From: Hepsetus odoe
Taxonomy: Eukaryota > Chordata > Actinopteri > Characiformes > Hepsetidae
NCBI GenBank assembly: GCA_017165825.1
Contig: CM029382.1
Span: 20,545,170-20,609,169 of the forward strand
Reading direction: 5' to 3'
Length of the DNA: 64,000 nucleotides
Shown: positions 11,061 through 19,729 of the stretch, in pieces
Numbering within the stretch: the first letter of the stretch is position 1
Layout: the number at the start of each line of letters is the position of its first letter
The notes under the pieces: model-generated
The model's input: the letters and a program-made list of their open reading frames with translations, nothing else
Databases searched by the model: none
Told to the model about the DNA's origin: nothing
Position numbers and translations under genes: made by a program

Positions 11061-11297
11061 CAATATATAATTTAAACAAACAAATAAATAATATTTTTGT
11101 ATTTGTATTCAGTCATTCATTAAGACCAAAATAAGAGCTTACATTTAACAACCACTGTATAATATATGCCATGGAAAGGCAACGTATACCATATAATATA
11201 CAGTGGTTGTTAAATGTAAGCTCTTATTTTTAACTTAATGAATGAATGAATACAATTGTTAAGCTATTATTTATTTGTTTGTTTAAATTATATATTG
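11061..11297. repeat. Large imperfect palindrome (foldback)
   Basis: The arms 11061-11170 and 11188-11297 are near-perfect reverse complements. The outer block of about 32 bp (from CAATATATAATTTAAACAAA) and the inner block (AAAATAAGAGCTTACATTTA continuing to ACTGTATA) are exact; a short middle portion differs. The centre is near 11179. It abuts the head of the family B SINE and has no coding content. It could be a foldback MITE or a cruciform-forming repeat. Confidence 0.8.
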
Positions 11298-11865
11298 TGT
11301 TTAGAATGAATTATCTTTAGAGAACTGTGTGAGTGTGCGCTGAATTAACCTTCTAGTCCTGTTGAATATCTCACCAGATGTGATGTTTCTTCTGTTTTGC
11401 TAATTACTGATCCTGTATGCACACAGACACTTCACATGTACAATAGTTTCATACAATGTATACAGCTGTACCAAGCTGAAATCTGACTATGCTGTGAATA
11501 CCTATAATGAACAGTGTACCATTGTATTTTAACACTGTGTGGGGTTCCCAGACAGCTTTTTGAAGCACTCTCTATTTAGCTTTGAAGGTCATTTTCCATG
11601 GAATAAATAAATCATGTGTAAATACATTTGGAGAGGCTGTCTCTGTTCTCAAAGGATGCATGCAGTGCTGAGAAGAGTGTCTTTCTTAAATCTAGGTCAT
11701 TGGAAAATGAAAGAAGCTACTGTTTCCTCTGTAGAGGCAGACAAAGAGGTCTATAAACAGGAAGAATAACTTAAAAGGTGCCCAACTGCAGGAATGACAA
11801 GGCACAGACCATCATTCTTTTCTCATTCATGAGATCAGCCAGCAACTTTTAACATGCAAAAAATT
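11298..11865. other. No gene recognised
   Basis: No frame, repeat head or termini recognised. Confidence 0.35.
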
Positions 11866-13165
11866 TTAACTTCTTCTTCTTCTTTGACTGGTCCTGTTAG
11901 GGTTCACCACAGTATAACATCCTTCTCCCAAGATACTCCCCATCTCTCCCCTGCACATTTCCAAACGTTCTTCTCTGACTTTGTCCATCCTCTGACTAAT
12001 CATTCTGACATGCCATCCTGTCAATGTTCTCCACCTACTGTAGTTCAACCTCTTTACCTACACCACCACTACTCCCTGAATCCTAACCATTCTGCTGTCC
12101 TCCCTTTCATTCACATTCATGTATTCTGTCATAGTCCTTACATTTGTGCCTCTTCTCGCTAGAGCAAATCTCTTTCTCTTCCAGTGCCTCTTCAAGCTTC
12201 TCCCTACTTATGCTTATAGTTATAAGCATATGGACTTATGGACTTATATACTTATGGAACACATACTTATGGCTTATATACTTATGGACAACAATGTCAT
12301 CTGCAAACATCATAGTTCACTTGGACTCCTGTCCATCACCACTGCAAACAAGAATGGGCTCAGTGCTGATTCTTGATGTAATCCCACCTCTAATTAAAAC
12401 TCATCTCTCAATCCAACTACAGATCACACCACTGTTACACTGATCTCATACATATCCTTTACCTCTCTGATATATTTCTCTGCCATTCCTTTCTTCCTCC
12501 ATGTCATGTCATGTGTTTTCTCTAAGTCTACAAAACCATGATGCAACTCCTGCTTAGCTCTAAACTTCAACATCAACACTCTCAGAGCAAATATTGCATC
12601 TGTGGTGCTCTTTCTCTGCATGAAGCCATGCTGCTGTTCACTAATCCTCAGCTCTTCTCTTCACCTAGATTCCACTTCTCTTTCCCATTGTGCCAAGGCT
12701 GGTCAACTTTATCCCACTCTGGTTAATATTCTCTGCAGATCAACCATATTCTTAAAAAAAACTGATACCAGTACAATTCTTTTCCACTCTTCAGCAAAGG
12801 AAAAAGGTGGTATTCCAGTGGTAGGATACTTACCTATGGACCAAAAGGCCACAGGTTTGAATCCCACCTCCAACACCACCACAATTTAGTTCCCCAAAGT
12901 TGCTCCAGGAGGGCTGTCCCTGTAATCAGGAACTGGAAGTCACTCTGGATAAGAGTATCTGCTAAATGCTGTAAATATAAATATAAATGTTCAGGCATCC
13001 TATCAGTTTCCAAGATTGTGTTAAACTATCTGGTTAGATGTTTTTTAGATGTTTTCTGCCATCTCTGCTAAACACATCCATGCCTCCATGGGTATTACAT
13101 CTAGACCAACAGTCTTTCCAGTCTTCAACATTTTTATAATCAACCTTATTTCCATCATGCTAATG
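11866..13165 (-). mobile_element. Degenerate RTE LINE with nested SINE
   Basis: The minus strand carries the same RTE family as 49226-51050: the 3' tail lies at 11866-11885 (GAAGAAGAAG read on the minus strand), then passages equivalent to the C-terminal region, an interrupted FADD region near 12290, a LHQ region near 12375, the VDLEKTHD region near 12525, KSTTDAIFALRVLM near 12590, and an FNTIL region near 13010. Tandem TTATGGACT-type units at 12222-12290 replace part of the RT core. Multiple stops make it a relic. A family A SINE interrupts it at 12797-12988. Confidence 0.7.
12797..12988 (+). repeat. tRNA-derived SINE, family A, inside RTE
   Basis: Starts AAAGGTGGTATTCCAGTGG, has B box GGTTTGAATCC and ends CTGCTAAATGCTGTAAATAT. 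TTCAG on both sides (12790s and near 12990) sits exactly where the host RTE sequence is split, so insertion after RTE decay or integration is clear. Confidence 0.8.
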
Positions 13166-14217
13166 TGCTGCACTATCCTCAAAAATGCAAAAGATAAACA
13201 TTTAGATATGTTACTTACAGGATCTGTCAGAAATGAAAGACCACCTTAATGAACAATGTATGCTCTTTAATGTTATTTCATATATTATCTACTGTGATAA
13301 GTAAATTCGATAATATGTTTTATTGTGTTTAAATTAATGTAATGTGTATACATATAACATACTTGTGTGCATTGTTAGCATGAAAAAAGTTACGAAAAGC
13401 ATTATGATAATTAGACCTTTCTGAAAGCACAGCCATAATACACGTTTTGTACCAACCATTAATTTCTCTCTATAAGCCGTTAAAGAGATAATGTCTGCAT
13501 CATTGGAGGACACCCACAGAGTCACATCCATCAGAGGTACATGACCCATTTAAGTAATGGAGAGAAGCTAGCACCAGTCTCCACACAGCAGGATGCTTGC
13601 TTAATGAAGCTGCTGTATTACCAGTGCTCAGGAGAAATGAGGGATGTAGGCAGATTGATCTACTTTTGTTCTGGTAATTTGATGCAAGCCTAAGAGGAGC
13701 TTTGAAAGAGTTTACCTACAGTAAGTGTAGAATATTTCACTTTAGAGAAGCTAAACACTCTCACACAAGTGCATACACACACGTGCACACACACAAACAC
13801 ACACACACACACACACACAAATTGTAGGGCTTAATGAAATGGTAAATAAGTCCTGCTTATTGTGCTAGTAGCATAACCTAGCATCATGAAGAGGAGAGGG
13901 CATAATGGATCATTTGGATAATTATCAGACACAGCTAACAAGGTGCAGTGCACAATATTAAATGGACTACAAAATTGACATAGTGCTTAAGACAGTGTTA
14001 ACTGCCTGGAAACATTTTCATAACTGATAGCATTTTTTTTTTAACCAAACTAGGAAAAACACCTAGAAGGCTCAGGTTGAGATGGAAGATGTTGTTACTT
14101 GATGATGGCACTGTGAGTTCAGGGGAGGGTGCAAATATAATTTAGCCTAAGGTGCCATACTGTCCTTGGTTAGCATATGGGCTAACTAGGGATGAGTTTC
14201 ATTACTGCTACTCATAT
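13166..14217. repeat. CA microsatellite; otherwise nothing recognised
   Basis: A (CA)n tract occupies about 13766-13819, preceded by CACACAAGTGCATACACAC. The remaining sequence to 14217 shows no frame or element. Confidence 0.55.
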
Positions 14218-14790
14218 ATAGTACTGTGCAAAGGTTTTAGGCAGGTGTAAAAAAATGCTGTAAAAAAAAAAAGCTTTCAGAAATGGAAGCATTAATCATT
14301 TATTTTCATCAATCAACAACATGCAGTGAATGAACATAAGAGAAATCTAAATCAAATCAATATTTGGTGTGACCACCCTTTGCCTTCAATACAGCATCAA
14401 TTCTTCTAGGTACACTTGCACACAGTTTTTGAAGGAACTCGGCTGGTAGGTTGTTCCAAACATGACTGTGTTTCAACCTATGTGTGACATTGATGATCAT
14501 TAGCACCTGTTTGGTAAAATTGGTTGATCATACACCAACTATAATCCTACAAAATCCCTGACTTTGTGCAAGTGTACCTATAAGAATTGATGCTGGTTTT
14601 AAGGTAAAAGGTAGGAACACCAAATACTGATTTGATTTAGATTTTTCTTTTGTTCGCTCATTTTGCATTTTGTAAATTGATTAAAATAAACAACCATTAT
14701 TTATATTTCTGAAAGCAGTTCAGAAAAAAAAAATTATTTGTTTACAGCATTTTTTCACACCTGCCTAAAACTTTTGCACAGTACTGTATA
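14218..14790. mobile_element. Tc1/mariner-like foldback element
   Basis: The left end AGTACTGTGCAAAGGTTTT and the right end AAAACTTTTGCACAGTACT are inverted repeats flanked by TA-rich sequence, as expected for TA-targeting Tc1/mariner elements. Inverted similarity continues inward: GGCAGGTGT against ACACCTGCC, and CTAGGTACACTTGCACAC against a GTGCAAGTGTACCTATAAG-like stretch near 14570. The arms thus cover most of the 573 bp. No transposase frame exists, so this is a non-autonomous hairpin derivative. Confidence 0.75.
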
Positions 14791-15350
14791 TCATCTCAAT
14801 ACTGAGATATATCAATACTGGTTCTTTTTACTGTTTTGCCAAAGAAATGCTGTAAGATGTAAAACATGTACCTAATTGCCCTAAATAAGGATTTTTTCTT
14901 TCTTTCTTTCTTTCTTTATAAGAAATAAAGCTCAATCAATAAGCTCAATCAATTTAAATGTAATGTGATATTGAAAACTGGCATTGTACACTTGAGCAAT
15001 TAACATAATTTTTTTCAGGGGTTCTTCAACAAACTCCATGCTCCCCTATAATACAGCCTCAAAATAAAACAATTAAATGTATTTAATTTTCCTACACATG
15101 AGCATCTATGTTACATCATGAGCACATGCCTCATCTTGTCTATTAACTTCCTTTATCAGGACATCCTATGTATTTCAGTAGCAGCTGTTTGACACAGCAT
15201 GACACTTGCATTTGTTTGAAGGGGAAGTTTTCTGCTGTGGGCTTTTAAGGGCTTGGCAATTGCTGTCTAAACGAAGATATGGCATCAGCTGGTATTCACA
15301 GATTTCACAGCCCCTTTTTTGTAGTGATCAGCAGTTTGGTGTGCAATGTG
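14791..15350. other. No gene recognised; short TTTC repeat
   Basis: A (TTTC)n tract lies at about 14893-14917, followed by a short duplication of AAGCTCAATCAAT (14926-14953). Nothing else was recognised. Confidence 0.4.
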
Positions 15351-15351
15351 A

Positions 15352-15576
15352 ATGAGTCCCAGTAAAGAAAAATTACTTCACATCAAGGTGGAGAGAGGCA
15401 GGTCAAGAGAGGGACTTGAAGAACTACCAAGAATTGATAGAATTCAAACCAATAAGGTGAAAGAAAAAGACAAAACTAAACCTGGAAAAGAGAACTTTTG
15501 GGAATTTTATGATGTTTGTCTTAATCAGAATAAACAAATAGTCATGTCTTCACTGAATAAAGGTTCAACGTCCTAA
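15352..15576 (+). other. Unassigned 74-codon open frame
   Basis: A lysine- and glutamate-rich frame starting MSPSKEKLLHIKVERG and ending SSLNKGSTS. No family was recognised. It is short, isolated and has no visible splice or promoter context, so it may be chance or a relic exon. I list it because its codon content looks more protein-like than nearby AT-rich frames. Confidence 0.15.
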
Positions 15577-15639
15577 GGTAATAGGCTAAAAATGAATTAA
15601 CTGCAGTTAATTATATATGAAAAAAATCACAACATATTA

Positions 15640-15860
15640 AAGGACAATAGTAAAGGTCAAGTATGCATTAAACCAGGAAAGGGCTATTCCTGTTATTCCA
15701 CTGCATTTTTATGCAATGAGATATTAGGGGTCTATGGTATCAAACTCTGCAGTAAGGTTGAGGTGCACCAGTAAGGATAACAACACTTTGTCAGATGCCA
15801 TTAGGAGATCATTTACTATTTTCATTAATGCTCTTTCAGTGCTATGGTAATCTATAGTAA
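15640..15860 (-). mobile_element. L2-type LINE fragment
   Basis: The minus strand reads through GCAGTGGAATAACAGGAATA and then TTTCCTGGTTTAATGCATAC, closely matching the plus-strand L2 sequence at 20060-20112. Rex3 lies between the two, inversely oriented, copies. It is short and frame-broken. Confidence 0.6.
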
Positions 15861-15977
15861 TCTATGATATAAATTGCAAAATCCGCTTGAATAAAATACA
15901 AATTACTTCCTTTTAAATGTAATAAAGTATCAAACATATAGGCACTGTGAAAAAAAAAAATAGCAATTCCAATTATG

Positions 15978-15992
15978 TAAGTCTAGAATTCC
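15978..15992 (+). repeat. Rex3 target-site duplication, left
   Basis: TAAGTCTAGAATTCC, repeated exactly at 19357-19371. It marks the left insertion boundary. Confidence 0.9.
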
Positions 15993-18900
15993 CCTCCTTG
16001 AACCGCCACCTTATCGTGGTGGAGGGGTTTGCGTGTCCCAATGATCCTGGGGGCTATGTTGTCCGGGGCTTTATGCCCCTGGTAGGGGCACCCAAGGCAA
16101 ACAGGTCCTAGGTGAGGGAAGAGACAAAGAGCGGTTCAGAGGACCTCTGATGATGCATAAAAACCTTGGAAGACGTTCTCCCTCGCCCGGACGTGGGTCA
16201 CCGGGGCCTCCCTCTGGAGCCAGGCCTGGAGGTGGGGCCCGCTGGCGAGCGCCTGGTGGTCGGGCCTTCACCCATGGGGCCCGGCCGGGCTTAGCCCGAA
16301 GAGGCAACGTGGGTCCCCCTTCCCATGGGCTCACCACCTGTGGGAGGGGCCAAAGAGGTCGGGTGCATTGTGAGCTGGGCGGTGGCCGAAAACGGGGGCC
16401 TTGGCGGTCCGATCCTCGGCTGCAGAAGCTGGCTCTAGGGACGTGGAATGTCACCTCTCTGGTGGGGAAGGAGCCTGAGCTAGTGCGCGAGGTTGAGCAG
16501 TTCCAGCTAGATATAGTTGGACTCACCTCGACGCACAGCTTGGACTCTGGAACCAGTCTCCTTGAGAGGGGCTGGACTCTCTTCTACTCTGGAGTTGCCA
16601 CCGGTGAGAGGCGCCGAGCAGGTGTGGGCATACTTATTGCCCCACGGCTTGGCGCCAGTACATTGGGGTTTACCCCTGTAGATGAGAGGGTGGCGGCCCT
16701 CCGCCTTCGGGTCGGGGGACGGGTCCTTAGTGTTGTCTGCGCTTATGCGCCAAACAGCATTCTGGACTACCCACCCTTTCTGGGGTCTCTGGAGGGGGCG
16801 CTAGAGAGCGTCCCTCCTGGTGACTCTATCGTTCTGCTGGGGGACTTCAATGCTCACGTGGGTAATGACAGTGACACCTGGAAGGGCGTAATTGGGAGGA
16901 ATGGCCCCCCCGATCTGAACCAGAGCGGTGTTTGGTTATTGGACTTTTGTGCTCGTCACGGATTGTCCATAACGAACACCATGTTCAGGCATAAGGATGT
17001 CCACATGTGCACCTGGCACCAGGACACCCTAGGCCGCAGTTCAATGATCGACTTTGTGGTCGTGTCATCGGACTTGCGGCCCCATGTCTTGGACACTCGG
17101 GTAAAGAGAGGGGCGGAGCTGTCAACCGACCATCACCTGGTGGTGAGTTGGCTTCGTTGGTGGGGGAGGATGCCGGTCAGACCTGGTAGGCCCAAACGTA
17201 TCGTGAGGGTCTGCTGGGAACGTCTGGCAGAGTCCCCTGTCAGGACAAGCTTCAACTCCCACCTCCGTCAAAGCTTTAACCACGTCCCGGGGGAGGTGGG
17301 GGATATTGAGTCTGAATGGACCTTGTTCCGCACCTCCATTGTCAAGGCGGCTGACCGGAGCTGTGGCCGGGAGGTGGTCGGTGCCTGTCGCGGTGGCAAC
17401 CCTAGAACCCGTTGGTGGACACCAGCGGTGAGGGATGCCATCAAGCTGAAGAAGGAGTCCTACCGGGCCTTTTTGACCAGTGGGGCTCCGGAGGCAGCTG
17501 ATAGGTACCGACAGGCCAAGCGGAATGCGGCTCTGGTGGTTGCTGAGGCAAAAACTCGGGCATGGGAGGAGTTTGGAGAGGCCATGGAGAAGGACTTCCA
17601 GACGGCTTCGAGGAAATTCTGGTCCACCATCCGGCGTCTCAGGAGGGGAAAGCAGTGCACGGTCAACGCAGTGTATAGTGGGGATGGTGCGCTGCTGACC
17701 TCGACTCGGGACGTTGTGGGTCGGTGGGGGGAGTACTTCGAAGACCTCCTTAATTCCACCAACATGCCTTCCGAGGAGGAAGCAGAGCCTGGGGACATCG
17801 AGGTGGACTCTTCCATCTCTGGGGTCGAGGTTGCCAAGGTGGTCAAAAAGCTCCTTGGTGGCAGGGCTCCGGGAGTGGATGAGATCCGCCCAGAGTTCCT
17901 CAAGGCTCTGGATGTTGTAGGACTGTCATGGCTGACACGCCTCTGCAACATCGCATGGACATCGGGGACGGTGCCTCTGGATTGGCAAACCGGGGTGGTG
18001 GTCCCCCTCTTTAAGAAAGGGGACCGGAGGGTGTGTTCCAATTATCGAGGGATCACACTTCTCAGCCTCCCGGGGAAAGTCTATTCAGGGGTCCTGGAAA
18101 GGAGGGTCCGTCGGATAGTCGAACCTCAGATCCAGGAGGAGCAATGTGGTTTTCGTCCAGGTCGCGGAACAGTGGACCAGCTCTACACCCTTAGCCGGGT
18201 CCTGGAGGGTGCATGGGAGTTTGCCCAACCAGTTTACATGTGCTTTGTGGACTTGGAGAAGGCATTCGACCGTGTCCCTCGGGGGCTCCTGTGGGGGGTA
18301 CTCCGGGAGTATGGGGTATCGGATTCCCTGTTAAGGGCTGTCCGGTCCCTGTACAACCGGTGTCAGAGCTTGGTCCGCATTGCCGGCAGTAAGTCGGACC
18401 TGTTCCCGGTGAGGGTTGGACTCCGCCAGGGCTGCCCTTTGTCACCGATCCTGTTCATAACTTTTATGGACAGGATTTCTAGGCGCAGCCAGGGCGTTGA
18501 GGGGGTCCGGTTTGGTGGGCTCAGGATTGGGTCTCTGCTTTTTGCAGATGACGTTGTCCTGTTGGCCTCATCATGCCGTGACCTTCAGCACTCTCTGGAT
18601 CGGTTCGCAGCCGAGTGTGAAGCGGCTGGGATGAGAATCAGCACCTCTAAATCTGAGGCCATGGTCCTCAGTCGGAAAAGGGTGGAATGCCCTCTCAGGA
18701 TTGGGAGTGAGACCTTGCCCCAAGTGGAGGAGTTTAAGTATCTTGGGATCTTGTTCACGAGTGAGGGTAAAATGGAGCGGGAGATCGACAGGCGGATCGG
18801 GGCAGCTTCTGCAGTAATGCGGGCTCTGCATCGGTCCGTCATGGTGAAGAAGGAGCTGAGCCAGAAGGCAAAGCTCTCAATTTACCAGTCGATCTACGTT

Positions 18901-19356
18901 CCCACCCTCACCTATGGTCACGAGCTGTGGGTAGTGACCGAAAGAACGAGATCGCGAATACAAGCGGCCGAAATGAGTTTCCTCCGCAGGGTGTCTGGAC
19001 TCTCCCTTAGAGATAGGGTGAGAAGCTCAGCCATCCGGGAGGGGCTCAAAGTAGAGCCGCTGCTCCTCCGCACCGAGAGGAGCCAGATGAGGTGGCTCGG
19101 GCATCTGATTAGGATGCCCCCTGGACGCCTCCCTGGTGAGGTGTTCCGGGCACGTCCCACCGGAAAGAGACCCCGGGGAAGACCCAGGACACGCTGGAGA
19201 GACTATGTCTCTCGGCTGGCCTGGGAACGCCTTGGGATCCGCCCGGAGGAGCTGGAAGAAGTGGCCGGAGAGAGGGAAGTCTGGGCATCCCTGCTGGAGC
19301 TGCTGCCCCCGCGACCCGACCTCGGATAAGCGGGAGAAAATGGATGGATGGATGGA
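15993..19356 (+). mobile_element. Rex3: Full-length Rex3 retrotransposon (RTE clade LINE)
   Basis: The 3364-bp element begins CCTCCTTGAACCGCCACC, has a 157-bp leader before the first ATG, a single long ORF, only 27 bp after the stop, and a 3' tail of ATGG units. A 15-bp TSD frames it. Sites at 17983-18002 and 18427-18447 match the published Rex3 reverse-transcriptase PCR primers as I remember them (one mismatch in the first, none in the second). Most Rex3 copies in fish are 5'-truncated; this one appears complete, uninterrupted and recent. It is GC-rich and stands out from its AT-rich surroundings. Confidence 0.92.
16150..19329 (+). CDS. Rex3 endonuclease/reverse transcriptase polyprotein
   Basis: This 1059-residue protein would nick target DNA and copy the element's RNA into the genome. 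Residues 1-90 are Gly/Arg/Pro-rich without a known domain. The APE-type endonuclease spans about 95-335: GTWN at 97-100, GDFN at 231-234, SMIDFV near 298 and TDHH at 326-329. The usual catalytic glutamate region reads VGLTSTHS (123-130), which lacks the QE pair of the other RTE family in this window. The reverse transcriptase spans about 575-830: NYRGITLLS, CGFRPGRGT at 666, FVDLEKAFD at 699-707, GLRQGCPLSP at 757-766 and the catalytic FADD at 798-801. A basic tail (RPRGRPRTRWRDYV) follows. The frame is open back to 16045, but the first ATG is 16150. No stop or frameshift interrupts it, so activity is plausible but not shown. Confidence 0.9.
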   Translation: MMHKNLGRRSPSPGRGSPGPPSGARPGGGARWRAPGGRAFTHGARPGLARRGNVGPPSHGLTTCGRGQRGRVHCELGGGRKRGPWRSDPRLQKLALGTWNVTSLVGKEPELVREVEQFQLDIVGLTSTHSLDSGTSLLERGWTLFYSGVATGERRRAGVGILIAPRLGASTLGFTPVDERVAALRLRVGGRVLSVVCAYAPNSILDYPPFLGSLEGALESVPPGDSIVLLGDFNAHVGNDSDTWKGVIGRNGPPDLNQSGVWLLDFCARHGLSITNTMFRHKDVHMCTWHQDTLGRSSMIDFVVVSSDLRPHVLDTRVKRGAELSTDHHLVVSWLRWWGRMPVRPGRPKRIVRVCWERLAESPVRTSFNSHLRQSFNHVPGEVGDIESEWTLFRTSIVKAADRSCGREVVGACRGGNPRTRWWTPAVRDAIKLKKESYRAFLTSGAPEAADRYRQAKRNAALVVAEAKTRAWEEFGEAMEKDFQTASRKFWSTIRRLRRGKQCTVNAVYSGDGALLTSTRDVVGRWGEYFEDLLNSTNMPSEEEAEPGDIEVDSSISGVEVAKVVKKLLGGRAPGVDEIRPEFLKALDVVGLSWLTRLCNIAWTSGTVPLDWQTGVVVPLFKKGDRRVCSNYRGITLLSLPGKVYSGVLERRVRRIVEPQIQEEQCGFRPGRGTVDQLYTLSRVLEGAWEFAQPVYMCFVDLEKAFDRVPRGLLWGVLREYGVSDSLLRAVRSLYNRCQSLVRIAGSKSDLFPVRVGLRQGCPLSPILFITFMDRISRRSQGVEGVRFGGLRIGSLLFADDVVLLASSCRDLQHSLDRFAAECEAAGMRISTSKSEAMVLSRKRVECPLRIGSETLPQVEEFKYLGILFTSEGKMEREIDRRIGAASAVMRALHRSVMVKKELSQKAKLSIYQSIYVPTLTYGHELWVVTERTRSRIQAAEMSFLRRVSGLSLRDRVRSSAIREGLKVEPLLLRTERSQMRWLGHLIRMPPGRLPGEVFRARPTGKRPRGRPRTRWRDYVSRLAWERLGIRPEELEEVAGEREVWASLLELLPPRPDLG

Positions 19357-19371
19357 TAAGTCTAGAATTCC
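19357..19371 (+). repeat. Rex3 target-site duplication, right
   Basis: Exact second copy of TAAGTCTAGAATTCC directly after the ATGG tail. Confidence 0.9.
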
Positions 19372-19647
19372 AGAACTCCAGAATCTGGACAACAGCGTCT
19401 GTAAGAGTTTGTTGTATTTCAGAAGCCAGAGCCCAAGACTTGTTAGGGAACCTTAGGCTACTAGCTAGCCATAGGTATAAAAGAATAGTCTTTCATGTGG
19501 GGGCTAATGATATTCATCTGCGGCAGTCAGGATAATGTTAGAGGTGTATAAATTTGCCCAGACAATCTCCAATGGTGCTCCACTGTGCTGATATCATGAA
19601 AGTCAAATACCTGTAATGTACAATAGCCAAAAATGCATTGATTTTTT

Positions 19648-19707
19648 TAGCATTAAGATCGAAATCATTTGACAGGAGGTTTCTTGTCAAATGATTTCCA
19701 TCTTCAT
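19648..19707. repeat. Short inverted repeat
   Basis: AAGATCGAAATCATTTGACA is answered across a 12-base gap by TCAAATGATTTCCATCTT, so the RNA or single strand could form an imperfect hairpin. No element or gene context explains it. Confidence 0.5.
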
Positions 19708-19729
19708 ACCACAAACCAGCAAAACCAAA

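Noticed and set aside
16071..16526. Minus-strand frame opposite the Rex3 N-terminus
   Set aside because: Shadow of the GC-rich Rex3 coding strand.
17460..18041. 193-codon minus-strand frame inside Rex3
   Set aside because: Shadow frame; the plus strand here encodes the region leading into the reverse transcriptase.
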